A stretch of 64,000 nucleotides of DNA from Lachnospiraceae bacterium (GCA_021203205.1 JAJQBQ010000044.1:37013-101012), one strand, 5' to 3'; shown: positions 34,470 to 42,362, counted from the first letter of the stretch. The notes: generated by a model from the sequence alone, not told the origin. Translations and numbers: made by a program.

Positions 34470-35680
34470 TTCAACTCTATGACTATCAACTGGAAGCGGT
34501 TCAGAAGATGAAGAACGGCTGTATTCTTTGTGGTGGCGTGGGTTCGGGAAAGTCCTTAACTGCGCTAGCGTATTACTACCTTCGAAATGAGGGTGAGATG
34601 GAATCCTTAATGGGCGAGGACTATATTCCTATGAATGATCCGCCTATGGATTTGTACATCATTACGACAGCGCGGAAGAGAGACACTTTAGAGTGGGAGG
34701 GGGAGCTTTCTCCCTTCCTGCTTTACCCAAAGAAAGAAGTAAGCCTTTACTCTAATAAGGTCGTAGTTGACTCCTGGAATAACATCGCGAAATACAGGGA
34801 TGTGACAGGAGCCTTCTTTTTATTTGACGAGCAAAGGGTTGTCGGATCCGGTGCCTGGGTAAAGTCTTTCCTGAAAATTGCCCGGGGGAACGAATGGATA
34901 CTGCTTTCTGCGACACCGGGTGATACCTGGCAGGATTATATTCCGGTCTTCATTGCAAATGGTTTCTATAAAAACCGCACCGAGTTTATCCGAGAACATG
35001 TGGTCTATTCTCGCTTTACGAAGTATCCGAAGATTGACAAATATTTGAATACCGGCCGGTTAATCAGACTGCGCAATTCTATTCTTGTTAACATGGATTT
35101 CAAAAGGCAAACGATTTCACACCACGATGATATTTTCGCAGACTATGACAAGATGAAGTACAAGGAAGTAACCCGGACACGCTGGAATCCTTACACGAAT
35201 GAGCCGGTTATGAACGCCGGTGAGCTTTGCTATGTCTGGCGACGCATTGTGAATTCCAGTGAGGACAGGCAGGTGAAGCTTTTGGAGATCGTTGAGGCTC
35301 ATCCGAAGAGTATTATATTTTACAACTTTGACTATGAGCTGGAAATCTTGAAGACAATTTTGCAGGGTATGGAGATTGCTGAGTGGAACGGTCACAAGCA
35401 TCAGGAGATTCCACGGTCTGATAAGTGGGCTTATCTGGTACAGTACAATGCGGGAGCCGAGGGCTGGAATTGCATCTGGACAGATACGATTATATTTTAC
35501 TCGCAGAATTACTCTTACAAGATGATGCAGCAAGCGTCCGGAAGAATTGACAGATTAAATACACCTTACAAAGACTTGTACTATTACCATTTCAAGTCAC
35601 GTTCAGGAATTGATCTGGCGATTGCGAAAGCTTTGAAGGATAAGAAAAATTTCACAGAAGGAGGATTTGTGAAGTGGTAG
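34466..35680 (+). CDS. SF2 DNA helicase (DEAD/SNF2-like)
   Basis: A 404-aa protein. Walker A is GGVGSGKS (about residues 23-30), motif II FDEQ (about 124-127), motif III SATPG, and motif VI QQASGRIDR (about 355-363). DEQ in place of DEAH is a minor variant. It probably acts in phage replication or recombination. It overlaps the preceding gene by 4 nt. Confidence 0.85.
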   Translation: MIQLYDYQLEAVQKMKNGCILCGGVGSGKSLTALAYYYLRNEGEMESLMGEDYIPMNDPPMDLYIITTARKRDTLEWEGELSPFLLYPKKEVSLYSNKVVVDSWNNIAKYRDVTGAFFLFDEQRVVGSGAWVKSFLKIARGNEWILLSATPGDTWQDYIPVFIANGFYKNRTEFIREHVVYSRFTKYPKIDKYLNTGRLIRLRNSILVNMDFKRQTISHHDDIFADYDKMKYKEVTRTRWNPYTNEPVMNAGELCYVWRRIVNSSEDRQVKLLEIVEAHPKSIIFYNFDYELEILKTILQGMEIAEWNGHKHQEIPRSDKWAYLVQYNAGAEGWNCIWTDTIIFYSQNYSYKMMQQASGRIDRLNTPYKDLYYYHFKSRSGIDLAIAKALKDKKNFTEGGFVKW

Positions 35681-35868
35681 AAAAATTTTGTGTTGGTCTT
35701 ATAGTTTCAATAATCATTGCTGTTTTAGGCATTTTAATCGGAGAAGCATTCACAGTAATATTTAATGACGAAATGGACGGTTATAGATTTACTGTAGTAC
35801 TGTTGGCAATAGCTCTTGGGATTTGTTTAACTATATTTCGATATCAATATATCGTCTCATTCTTGTAA
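35674..35868 (+). CDS. Small membrane protein, unknown
   Basis: A 64-aa protein with two transmembrane helices (about residues 4-28 and 40-60). It overlaps the helicase stop and starts with GTG. Confidence 0.5.
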   Translation: MVEKFCVGLIVSIIIAVLGILIGEAFTVIFNDEMDGYRFTVVLLAIALGICLTIFRYQYIVSFL

Positions 35869-35887
35869 AGTAAAGGAGATTTTGAAA

Positions 35888-36109
35888 ATGACAGAAAAAA
35901 TGTTCTATATGTGTGATATTTGCAAAAAGTTCCACGACACCAAAGAAGAATGCGAGAAGTGTGAATCATCGCACACTTCTGTTAAAAGTATCAAAGAATG
36001 TGAGTATATTTATGATGGTCCATATCCATATCGCATTAATATAGAGTTTGCCGATGGAACGGTTGCAGCATATGACCTTTATAAAATATTGCAAGAGGAG
36101 GTTTTGTGA
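35888..36109 (+). CDS. Small zinc-binding protein, unknown
   Basis: A protein of about 73 aa with CDICKKFHDTKEECEKCE, probably a Cys4 zinc site. AAAGGAG supports the ATG. Confidence 0.5.
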   Translation: MTEKMFYMCDICKKFHDTKEECEKCESSHTSVKSIKECEYIYDGPYPYRINIEFADGTVAAYDLYKILQEEVL

Positions 36110-36110
36110 A

Positions 36111-36374
36111 GTGGGAAAGTATGAGGTAACATTATCGCTTCCCTACAATGAAGTATCTCTGCCAACCGAGGATTCATTAAGGACATTCGTAAAATTGGCT
36201 TTACGTCAAAGAGGAATTTCTGTTCGTCAACTGGCGCGTGATTTGAAAGAAGAAGGTGGACCATGTGAAAAACAAATTCATCGCTGGCTTTATGGAGAAA
36301 ACTCGATGAGATATAAAAGCATCGAGAAAATATTCAGGTATCTGATTGTCTGGGATGAGGCTAAGGAGGTTTAA
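36111..36374 (+). CDS. Cro/CI-type HTH protein
   Basis: An 87-aa protein starting at GTG with GAGGAGG upstream. Residues about 20-80 fit a lambda-repressor-like helix-turn-helix (ALRQRGISVRQLARDLKE, then IHRWLYGENSMRYKSIEKI). It is the best candidate for a phage transcription regulator outside the early region, since no repressor is seen near int. Confidence 0.55.
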   Translation: MGKYEVTLSLPYNEVSLPTEDSLRTFVKLALRQRGISVRQLARDLKEEGGPCEKQIHRWLYGENSMRYKSIEKIFRYLIVWDEAKEV

Positions 36375-36376
36375 AA

Positions 36377-36601
36377 ATGATAGGAATTATTATATTTGCG
36401 GTACTGGCAATGCTTTGCTGGGCATTCATACACGCTTGCGATAATGAGCCGGAAGAATGCTATTGGTATATGGAGTCTAACGGCCACGCGTTCTCAAATG
36501 CCTGTGGTGGCATGGTTCCGCCAGATGAAAGTTGTAGTAAATGTCCGTTTTATGTAGAATTAGGAGGTAACGATGAAACAACCGAAACGACTGACTCGTA
36601 A
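36377..36601 (+). CDS. Small membrane protein with Cys-rich domain
   Basis: A 74-aa protein with an N-terminal helix (about residues 2-20), then four to five Cys (ECYWYME, NACGG, CSKCPFY) in a likely metal or disulfide domain. AAGGAGG lies ahead. Confidence 0.5.
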   Translation: MIGIIIFAVLAMLCWAFIHACDNEPEECYWYMESNGHAFSNACGGMVPPDESCSKCPFYVELGGNDETTETTDS

Positions 36602-36764
36602 GCAGAAAGAATGTCTGTCTGCGCAGGATTTGAACTGGCGCGAATGGCTGTTACTTGAGGAGACGGAATTTTCTTACCGGCTTGTACATAAGGTGACCGG
36701 TAGAATTAAGAGAGTGGACAAGTTTGTCAAAAGGAGAAAAAATGGACGAAACATACTCGTATAA
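36573..36764 (+). CDS. DUF6906-like protein
   Basis: A 63-aa basic protein with the family pattern RLTRKQKECLSAQDLNWREW, then RLVHKVTGRIKRV. DUF6906 proteins are small phage and mobile-element proteins of unknown role. It overlaps both neighbours. Confidence 0.7.
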   Translation: MKQPKRLTRKQKECLSAQDLNWREWLLLEETEFSYRLVHKVTGRIKRVDKFVKRRKNGRNILV

Positions 36765-36903
36765 AGAGGTCTACTTTGACCAGTATTGTGAAACTTGTAA
36801 ACATAAGGACACCTATGAAGGTGACATGCCATGCAATGAGTGCCTGAATAATGGCGCAGCATTATATTCTCATAAGCCCGTTTGCTGGGAAGAAAAGGAG
36901 TAA
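36742..36903 (+). CDS. Small zinc-ribbon protein, unknown
   Basis: A 53-aa protein with CETCKHKD and CNECLNN, a likely Cys4 zinc ribbon. AAAGGAG lies ahead of the ATG; it overlaps the DUF6906-like gene. Confidence 0.5.
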   Translation: MDETYSYKEVYFDQYCETCKHKDTYEGDMPCNECLNNGAALYSHKPVCWEEKE

Positions 36904-36906
36904 TGT

Positions 36907-37116
36907 ATGGGAAGTTTGTCAAGAATGTCAGAGGTTTGCAGTATATGCCCGCAGAAAGACAAATGCTCTAAGAAAAGGATGGAGGCATGCGCCTATTTAG
37001 TACCGGCTTCTGAGCCTATTGCGGCTGAGATAGAAATTAATAACGAGATTAAACAGAATATCTATGACCAAATTTATTCATTTAGTGTACCTCGTGTGTA
37101 TACTGGTAAATTTTAG
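36907..37116 (+). CDS. Small Cys-rich protein, unknown
   Basis: A 69-aa protein with CSICPQKDKCSKKRMEAC near the N-terminus, again a probable metal site. It is one of a run of small Cys-pair proteins at 35.9-37.2 kb. Confidence 0.45.
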   Translation: MGSLSRMSEVCSICPQKDKCSKKRMEACAYLVPASEPIAAEIEINNEIKQNIYDQIYSFSVPRVYTGKF

Positions 37117-37134
37117 AAAGGCGGAATTAAAATT

Positions 37135-37443
37135 ATGAGTGAAGATTATAACCTTGGATTTGATGCTGGATACGATTGCGCTATATGCAGAGAAGTTAGA
37201 GACAAAGAATACAAAAACAGACAGATAAAGCGGAAGAGAGAAGCTGAGATAGAGCGGAAATTATATTTTGCCGGGCAGAAGTTGCTCGGCATTTTTGTTC
37301 TTCTGTTTACTTTTGTGTCAGTGGCTCTGATGAACGGCGACGCTACTTTGGCTCTGATCACGGCTCCGTTGGGATGTGTGCTGATATTTTCAAAGAGGCG
37401 GCTTCTTACAGTGAAGCAGGAAGGAGAAGATGAATGGTTGTAA
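37135..37443 (+). CDS. Membrane protein, unknown
   Basis: A 102-aa protein with a charged N-terminus and two transmembrane helices (about residues 49-66 and 72-86). Confidence 0.5.
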   Translation: MSEDYNLGFDAGYDCAICREVRDKEYKNRQIKRKREAEIERKLYFAGQKLLGIFVLLFTFVSVALMNGDATLALITAPLGCVLIFSKRRLLTVKQEGEDEWL

Positions 37444-37646
37444 AGGTTTTAAAAGTTAGTGATGGCGGACGGATTGATGACAGCCGGGTTGCTCTTATGA
37501 ATAAGAGTGGCAGCTTTAGCCGGATTTACAATAATAACAAGTACCTGAGAAATCTGATTGAAAAGTACGGAACACCATTATATTTGAATGCAATCATTGA
37601 TGGTGATGCGGTTCATGTTAAAGGAATGGTTCGCGGCACGTTTTAA
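37434..37646 (+). CDS. Small basic protein, unknown
   Basis: A 70-aa protein that overlaps the preceding gene by 10 nt. GGAGAAG lies ahead of the ATG. No domain is recognised. Confidence 0.45.
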   Translation: MVVKVLKVSDGGRIDDSRVALMNKSGSFSRIYNNNKYLRNLIEKYGTPLYLNAIIDGDAVHVKGMVRGTF

Positions 37647-37656
37647 GGAGGTTGAT

Positions 37657-37989
37657 ATGGAGGACAAATTACCAAAAATCATTGCAGTTGATTTTGACGG
37701 TACATTATGTGAGGACAGATACCCGGAAATTGGAAACCCACGTTTAGCCGTTTTTGAATATCTGTTCCACGAAAAGAATGTGCGAGGCGCAAAAATAATT
37801 TTGTGGACATGCCGTGTCAATGAACACTTGAAGCACGCCACCGCTTGGTGCGCTGAGCATGGATTATATTTCGATGCAGTTAATACAAATCTGCCGGAGG
37901 TGATTCGCACATATGGGTGTGATACTCGCAAAATTTATGCGGACGAGTATATAGACGATAAAAATCGTATGATAGGAGGTAAAGGATGA
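37657..37989 (+). CDS. HAD-family hydrolase-like phage protein
   Basis: A 110-aa protein with HAD motif I VDFDGTLCED (about residues 10-19), motif II-like ILWTCR (about 48-53) and an acidic motif YADEYIDDKN near the end. The small size suggests a phosphatase without a cap domain. The substrate is unknown; nucleotides are plausible. AAGGAGG supports this start. Confidence 0.75.
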   Translation: MEDKLPKIIAVDFDGTLCEDRYPEIGNPRLAVFEYLFHEKNVRGAKIILWTCRVNEHLKHATAWCAEHGLYFDAVNTNLPEVIRTYGCDTRKIYADEYIDDKNRMIGGKG

Positions 37990-38738
37990 TTAAACTTGAC
38001 AACACGGAGGTTACTGGTTGGGAGCACGCAATTCGTGGAATGCGGAATCCTATGAACTCGTGGGATAGGAGTGATAGTGAATATTGCGATATGATAAATC
38101 GTTGTACAGAATGTCATGCATTTAATTCCAAGCGTAGCTATTGTGAATATACTGAATACGCCAATACTACGAGTTATTATTATGGCCGAAATTATATTCT
38201 TGGTCCGAATGACCGTAAACTTGCATTAAGTTTGGCAAAGAGTGGATCTGTCCATGCGAAGTATCGCCGGATGATCGTGGTGTACGTAGACATTACGGCA
38301 CCATTATATTGGTGGAAAGAGTTTGATACGTACAAGGTTGGTACAGTTGCGAATTCTTGCAGCACGATGCATAAGATTGCAGAGAAGGAATTTACTTTGG
38401 ATGATTTCTCGCATGAGTATTTGAGGGTGGCGTCACTTCAATGCTTGAAATATACGATCGAGGCTTTGAATGCGGAAAGAGAAGCTTATATTGGTAAGGC
38501 ATTACCTGGACTGAAAGATGATAAGCAGTGCTGGTACAACATGATTCAGCTTCTTCCGACCAGTTACAACCAGAAGCGGACGGTGATGTTGAATTACGAG
38601 GTCTTAGCCGGATTATATCCTATGCGGAAAGATCACAAGCTTGATGAATGGCATCTCTTCTGTGACTGGGTTCGGAACCTGCCTTATTCGGATTTGATTA
38701 TCGGAGAGGAGAAAGCGGATGCAAAAATTGACCAATGA
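37986..38738 (+). CDS. Conserved phage protein, remotely ThyX-like
   Basis: A 250-aa protein whose central part (VDITAPLYWWKEFDTYKVG, then NSCSTMHKI) loosely resembles the nucleotide-binding signature of flavin-dependent thymidylate synthases. The canonical RHR signature is not present. A short Cys pair (CTEC) lies near the N-terminus. It overlaps the HAD gene by 4 nt. Treat the ThyX link as a weak inference. Confidence 0.45.
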   Translation: MIKLDNTEVTGWEHAIRGMRNPMNSWDRSDSEYCDMINRCTECHAFNSKRSYCEYTEYANTTSYYYGRNYILGPNDRKLALSLAKSGSVHAKYRRMIVVYVDITAPLYWWKEFDTYKVGTVANSCSTMHKIAEKEFTLDDFSHEYLRVASLQCLKYTIEALNAEREAYIGKALPGLKDDKQCWYNMIQLLPTSYNQKRTVMLNYEVLAGLYPMRKDHKLDEWHLFCDWVRNLPYSDLIIGEEKADAKIDQ

Positions 38739-38922
38739 AGAAACAGAGGCTTTGTGTAACTTTGCATATGACCTGTTTGTTGGTGATACGGCATTTAGCA
38801 TTGATCTGGATGATGAGGATTGGCATCGGTTAGTACGTGATCGGACGATTACAAAATCTAACTCATATGGACAAAGAGTTAGAATTATATATACCGGATT
38901 ACGAGAAGTATCTTACAATTAA
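38719..38922 (+). CDS. Small soluble protein, unknown
   Basis: A 67-aa protein with no domain recognised. It overlaps the preceding gene by 20 nt; GGAGAGGAG lies ahead. Confidence 0.45.
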   Translation: MQKLTNEETEALCNFAYDLFVGDTAFSIDLDDEDWHRLVRDRTITKSNSYGQRVRIIYTGLREVSYN

Positions 38923-38943
38923 TCAAAAGTAGGAGGACTTGAA

Positions 38944-39267
38944 ATGAAACGAGAAGATTTTGTTGCCGGGCTAAACAGTCAGCTTGAAATGTCGGTCGAC
39001 GAGCAGGCTGATATTTTGTACGAAAGCTTAAAGCAAGATGGTGAGACATTAACGTCCATTATAGCAATCGAAGAACTTGCTGAGTTGCAGAAGGAAATCA
39101 GTAAGCAGCTTCGCGGAGAAGGTAACTTCTATGACCTTTTACAGGAGATGGCAGATGTTGATATTTCTCTTGCTAATTTAATGGTGATGCACGATATCAG
39201 CTCATCAGAGCTTAGAAAGGTCATGACTGTGAAAATTGATCGTGAGAAGAAACGGATTGGGAGGTGA
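38944..39267 (+). CDS. MazG-like nucleotide pyrophosphohydrolase
   Basis: A 107-aa all-helical protein with the MazG pattern IEELAELQKEISK (EExxE type, about residues 42-54), then EMADVDISL (ExxD type, about 69-77). It probably hydrolyses (d)NTPs or alarmone-like nucleotides, as in other phages. AGGAGG lies ahead. Confidence 0.8.
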   Translation: MKREDFVAGLNSQLEMSVDEQADILYESLKQDGETLTSIIAIEELAELQKEISKQLRGEGNFYDLLQEMADVDISLANLMVMHDISSSELRKVMTVKIDREKKRIGR

Positions 39268-39274
39268 ATGAGAG

Positions 39275-39442
39275 ATGGCGCTTTTTGCTGTAATAGCATG
39301 GTTGATAGAGACACTCTTCGGTATAGGATTCATTATGTCTGGAACTAATTTGGCTGGATGGAATGACTTTGCCAGAGTAGGGATAGGTGCTTTGTTTCTT
39401 ATTGCTGCCGCGATTAACCTTACTGCTACAGATAATGATTGA
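39275..39442 (+). CDS. Small membrane protein, unknown
   Basis: A 55-aa protein with two hydrophobic helices (about residues 2-20 and 33-50). GGGAGGTG lies ahead. Confidence 0.5.
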   Translation: MALFAVIAWLIETLFGIGFIMSGTNLAGWNDFARVGIGALFLIAAAINLTATDND

Positions 39443-39460
39443 TGAAGGGAGATGATGAAA

Positions 39461-39742
39461 ATGTTGAGTGTAGAAGAACTCGTGTGGCTGTTTATTATAT
39501 TTATCTGTGCTTATGCAATTGTGAGTCGGGTTTGTAAATGCATTGAACAGTGTGCTGCAGACAAGGCGGTCAGGGAAATTTGTCAGTATAACCCGAACAA
39601 CAAGTTGGCGAACGATGTCTATAAGAAAGCATATGAAACAATGATGAAGACGCTGCTGAAAAAAGGAGCTTACTATGAGCAAAAGAGCGGAAATCAGGCG
39701 GGCGGCCAGACAGGAACAGAAAGATCAGACGGCCACGTATAA
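39461..39742 (+). CDS. Small membrane-anchored protein, unknown
   Basis: A protein of about 93 aa with an N-terminal helix (about residues 5-24), then a charged helical part. ATGs at 39,452 and 39,455 are alternative starts. Confidence 0.45.
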   Translation: MLSVEELVWLFIIFICAYAIVSRVCKCIEQCAADKAVREICQYNPNNKLANDVYKKAYETMMKTLLKKGAYYEQKSGNQAGGQTGTERSDGHV

Positions 39743-40043
39743 CCTGACAAAAGCTCAGCTGGAACATTATATTCAGGAAGGCATTAAGGACAAGATTGCG
39801 GAGGCTAAGCAGGAAGCTACCGAGAAGGCTGTGAATCAGGCTATGGTGCTTATGCTGACACTTCCGCTTGAAGTCCTGATGGATTATTACTGGCCTAAAA
39901 CATATGCCAAGCGCATTCCGGAGTTTACGGATCATGTGTTGGAATACTTTGAGAGATGGCAGAATGGAGAACTGGATATGGACAAGCTGAGAGAGGATTT
40001 GTGGGTTTATGGTGGTGTGAAATTGGAGGTTGAAGATGAGTGA
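39675..40043 (+). CDS. Helical protein, unknown
   Basis: A 122-aa protein with a basic N-terminus and a hydrophobic stretch in the middle (AMVLMLTLPLEVLMDYYW). It overlaps the preceding gene by 68 nt in another frame. Similar proteins are common in Clostridia phages; the role is unknown. Confidence 0.5.
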   Translation: MSKRAEIRRAARQEQKDQTATYNLTKAQLEHYIQEGIKDKIAEAKQEATEKAVNQAMVLMLTLPLEVLMDYYWPKTYAKRIPEFTDHVLEYFERWQNGELDMDKLREDLWVYGGVKLEVEDE

Positions 40044-40191
40044 TATTGACGAGAGGCTTAAAATGACGGTGATGACCTGGGCCAGAGAGGTGAACGAAGT
40101 TATATTTAAAGCAAAAGAATATACGGATTCAGTAAGTGTACAGTTGGCTGCCTCAATAAATAATATTCTGACGAAAGAAGAAAAGCAGTGA
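40036..40191 (+). CDS. Small soluble protein, unknown
   Basis: A 51-aa helical protein. GGAGG lies about 7 nt ahead, and it overlaps the preceding stop. Confidence 0.45.
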   Translation: MSDIDERLKMTVMTWAREVNEVIFKAKEYTDSVSVQLAASINNILTKEEKQ

Positions 40192-40220
40192 AAATTTTTG
40201 TGGTTCTATGGAGGTTGAAG

Positions 40221-40415
40221 ATGAGTAATATTAATAGAAACGGGTCAGGTTACTATGATCCGACGGCTTTTGAGGTTATGAAGACCAGTGCAGAAGAGGA
40301 GGAGCGGTTTCACAAGCTCCTGTGTACTATCAAGTATATTTGTAACCTTGCTGATTTTGACATTGATGAAAGGATCATACTCACTGACAGGAGAACCGGA
40401 CGAACCTGGAGGTGA
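40221..40415 (+). CDS. Conserved small phage protein, unknown
   Basis: A 64-aa protein with GYYDPTAFEVMK and a C-terminal RIILTDRRTGRTWR, a pattern recurring in these phages. ATGGAGG lies ahead of the chosen ATG. Confidence 0.55.
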   Translation: MSNINRNGSGYYDPTAFEVMKTSAEEEERFHKLLCTIKYICNLADFDIDERIILTDRRTGRTWR

Positions 40416-40420
40416 TGCGG

Positions 40421-40600
40421 ATGGGTAGAAAAAAGAGTGAAATTGCGAAAAGAAAAAGATACTCGCTTCGGTTAAATGGCGGCGAACAGGCCATGCTGGA
40501 AGAGGTTGCTAACGAAACTGGCATGACTATGGCTGAGATTTTAAGGTGCGGTGTGAGGTTACAGTACCGGGAATTATTGAAACATCGGGACAATTTTTGA
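40421..40600 (+). CDS. Ribbon-helix-helix DNA-binding protein
   Basis: A 59-aa protein with a basic N-terminus (GRKKSEIAKRKR), a short beta-strand RYSLRLN, then two helices with GMTMAEILRCGV, the Arc/CopG layout. It ends 13 bp before an array of TGTACA-containing iterons, which are suitable RHH sites. It could act in copy control, partition or repression of the array. Confidence 0.72.
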   Translation: MGRKKSEIAKRKRYSLRLNGGEQAMLEEVANETGMTMAEILRCGVRLQYRELLKHRDNF

Positions 40601-41080
40601 AAATTTTTGCCGATTTTTGGATGTACAAAAACGAAAATTTTGGGCCATTTTTGGTTTTTGAATTTGGCCCATTGCCCACTTTTTCTGGCCCATTGTTGAA
40701 AATAGTTGGTTTTTTGGATGTACAAAAATGCGAAAATGGGACACTTTTTGGGCCATTTGCCCACTTTTGGGCCACTTTTGAAAAGTGGATTTGGCCCATT
40801 TTTGGATGTACATTTTAGCAAATTTCTGAAAATTGGATGTACAAAAACGGCTAAAATGGCTTAAAAATGGACGTTTTTGACCGCATTTTGGGATTTTTTC
40901 AGGTTTTGCGATTTTTGGATGTACAAATAGGCCAAAAGCCCACTTTTATTTCTTATTTAAACGCGAAAAGAAAAAATAGAAATATATAGTAATTGGCAAA
41001 AATTTTTGGCCTTTTGGCCCATTTTTGTACATCCATTTTAGCGCGGACTATTTTGTCCTCAAATTTATCTCAAAAACAGC
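40601..41080. repeat. Iteron array: candidate replication origin or partition/operator site
   Basis: No gene is seen. TTTTGGATGTACAAAA-type iterons start at about 40,614, 40,711, 40,799, 40,832 and 40,912, with one inverted copy at 41,023-41,040. Each contains the palindrome TGTACA. TTGGCCCA/TGGGCCA boxes are interspersed at least seven times. The region is AT-rich. It follows an RHH gene and precedes an RNA gene, as in plasmid-type origins and centromeres. Confidence 0.78.
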
Positions 41081-41109
41081 TTTATATTTCAAGCCACTCA
41101 TGCTATACT
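41081..41109 (+). promoter_or_regulatory. Extended -10 promoter of the structured RNA
   Basis: TTTATA (41,081-41,086), a 17-bp spacer and TGCTATACT (extended -10; TATACT at 41,104-41,109) predict a start at about 41,116, the first base pairs of the RNA's closing stem. Confidence 0.65.
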
Positions 41110-41114
41110 ACGAG

Positions 41115-41277
41115 TGCCGCACAATCGAATAATTTTTCTCGGTTAAGGGAACAACTTTGCTAAAAAGTGTGTTCTCTCTTTACTCATACCTTGACCGGGA
41201 AGAGATTGTGCGGCAACAAGTGAGGGATTGCGCTTTTTGGGTGCGTCTCTCGCTGCGGTGTAGGGGCGCACTTTTTA
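41115..41277 (+). ncRNA. Structured non-coding RNA with its own terminator, unknown class
   Basis: A rod-like fold. P1 is TGCCGCACAATC with GATTGTGCGGCA (41,115-41,126 / 41,204-41,215, 12 perfect bp). An asymmetric internal loop follows (10 nt / 3 nt). P2 is TCTCGGTTAAGG with CCTTGACCGGGA (41,137-41,148 / 41,189-41,200). A 3' bulge leads to P3, GAACA-ACTTT with AAAGT-GTGTTC. A separate terminator stem, GTGCG/CGCAC with TTTTTATT, ends at about 41,277. The rod with large bulges recalls 6S RNA in shape only; I cannot assign a family. Confidence 0.72.
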
Positions 41278-41316
41278 TTATATTTGGGCCCCGTTGAGTG
41301 GGGAGGATTTGTGGAG

Positions 41317-41814
41317 ATGAACGATGAAATCGAGTATTGCTATGGTGACGTTTTAGACAAGGATGGTAATGTCAAAGAGGAATATGTGCGAGTTGAAATA
41401 AGTGCTCGTACGAAGGATGCGGAAGAGTTATTGCAGGACGAGGATAAGATGGAACGCTTTCTTCAAAGGCTGGAACGAAAGCTTAAAAAGGTTCCTGCTA
41501 TTGGAGATAAGCTGTCTAATGTTCCTGTGCTTATTTCGTTAATCCGTTCGTACATAAGAAAAGAATATGATAGAGTTCCATACCTGAGTTTAATCAGCAT
41601 TGTTGCGGCTTTATTATATTTCTTATCCCCGGTAGATTTGATTCCTGATTTTGTTCCTGGAATTGGCTACATAGATGATGCATTTATTATTACCACAGTT
41701 TGCGCGATGATGCAGGATGATGTAGACGAGTATAAGCAGTGGCTGGCGGAGCATCCGAGAAAAGCATTACCAGAGGAAACAGTAGTTTATGAAGAGGAGG
41801 ATGACGATGAGTAG
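41317..41814 (+). CDS. DUF1232 (YkvA-like) membrane protein
   Basis: A 165-aa protein. The C-terminal half has the DUF1232 signature SPVDLIPDFVPGIGYIDDAF (about residues 103-122) within a hydrophobic helical hairpin. Family members are small membrane proteins of unknown role. The ATG is chosen 10 nt after GGGAGG; a GTG at 41,311 is possible. Confidence 0.82.
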   Translation: MNDEIEYCYGDVLDKDGNVKEEYVRVEISARTKDAEELLQDEDKMERFLQRLERKLKKVPAIGDKLSNVPVLISLIRSYIRKEYDRVPYLSLISIVAALLYFLSPVDLIPDFVPGIGYIDDAFIITTVCAMMQDDVDEYKQWLAEHPRKALPEETVVYEEEDDDE

Positions 41815-41932
41815 ACACCATCATAGAGGGCACGGAAACGGCAGATTTCTAATGGATTTAATCCTTACAATCTGCACAGGCGGTCTTTGGCTGATCTGGC
41901 TGTTGATCAAGTTTCTACGGAACAACAGTTGA
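41807..41932 (+). CDS. Tiny His-rich membrane protein, unknown
   Basis: A 41-aa protein with HHHRGHG near the N-terminus, then one transmembrane helix. GAGGAGG lies ahead; it overlaps the DUF1232 gene by 8 nt. Confidence 0.5.
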   Translation: MSRHHHRGHGNGRFLMDLILTICTGGLWLIWLLIKFLRNNS

Positions 41933-41958
41933 CACAAAATTATATTTCAGATTATCAA

Positions 41959-41986
41959 GGTCGGGAAGCTTTCTCGGCCTTTTTAA
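41959..41986 (+). terminator. Rho-independent terminator
   Basis: GGTCGGGAA pairs with TTCTCGGCC around GCT and is followed by TTTTTAATTTT. Confidence 0.8.
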
Positions 41987-41990
41987 TTTT

Positions 41991-42014
41991 CGCGAAAAAA
42001 ACATGGACTGTTAT
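41991..42014 (+). promoter_or_regulatory. Promoter-like element, copy 13
   Basis: CGCGAAAAAAACATGGAC is followed by TGTTAT (42,009-42,014), upstream of the nuclease/RNAP-like operon. Confidence 0.5.
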
Positions 42015-42071
42015 GAAGAGAAAAGGTATAAGTGCCATTTTCTCTAAACTTTTGAAAAGGAGCCTATTTCT

Positions 42072-42362
42072 ATGTTAGAGAGTGAATTTCAGGCATCACT
42101 CATCCGAGAATTAAAGAAACGATTCAAAGGATGCATTGTGATGAAGAATGACCCGGATTATATTCAGGGCATACCTGACTTGCTGATTCTTTACAACAAT
42201 AAATGGGCTACGCTCGAATGTAAAAACAGTGCAAGCGCGAAAAAGCAACCCAATCAGGAGTATTATGTAGGACGTATGAACGAGATGTCATTCTCAAGAT
42301 TCATTTGTCCGGAGAACAAAGAGGAGGTTTTAAATGAACTTCAACAGGCATTCGGAAATTAG
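42072..42362 (+). CDS. VRR-NUC endonuclease
   Basis: A 96-aa protein with the family core: MKNDPDYIQGIPDLLIL (about residues 26-42), then WATLECKNSASAKKQPNQ (about 47-64). Asp, Glu and Lys of the PD-(D/E)XK site are present. Stand-alone VRR-NUC proteins in phages are structure-specific (Holliday-junction type) nucleases. AAAAGGAG lies ahead. Confidence 0.88.
   Translation: MLESEFQASLIRELKKRFKGCIVMKNDPDYIQGIPDLLILYNNKWATLECKNSASAKKQPNQEYYVGRMNEMSFSRFICPENKEEVLNELQQAFGN

Noticed and set aside
37986-38738. Firm annotation as thymidylate synthase ThyX
   Set aside because: The characteristic RHR signature is missing; only a loose pattern match remains.
40527-40821. Open frames over the iteron array on both strands
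   Set aside because: They translate the repeats (WPKSGQ-type runs), have no ribosome sites and overlap in several frames.
41115-41277. Assignment to 6S RNA
   Set aside because: The shape is similar, but the internal loop is strongly asymmetric and I see no sequence signature of the family.
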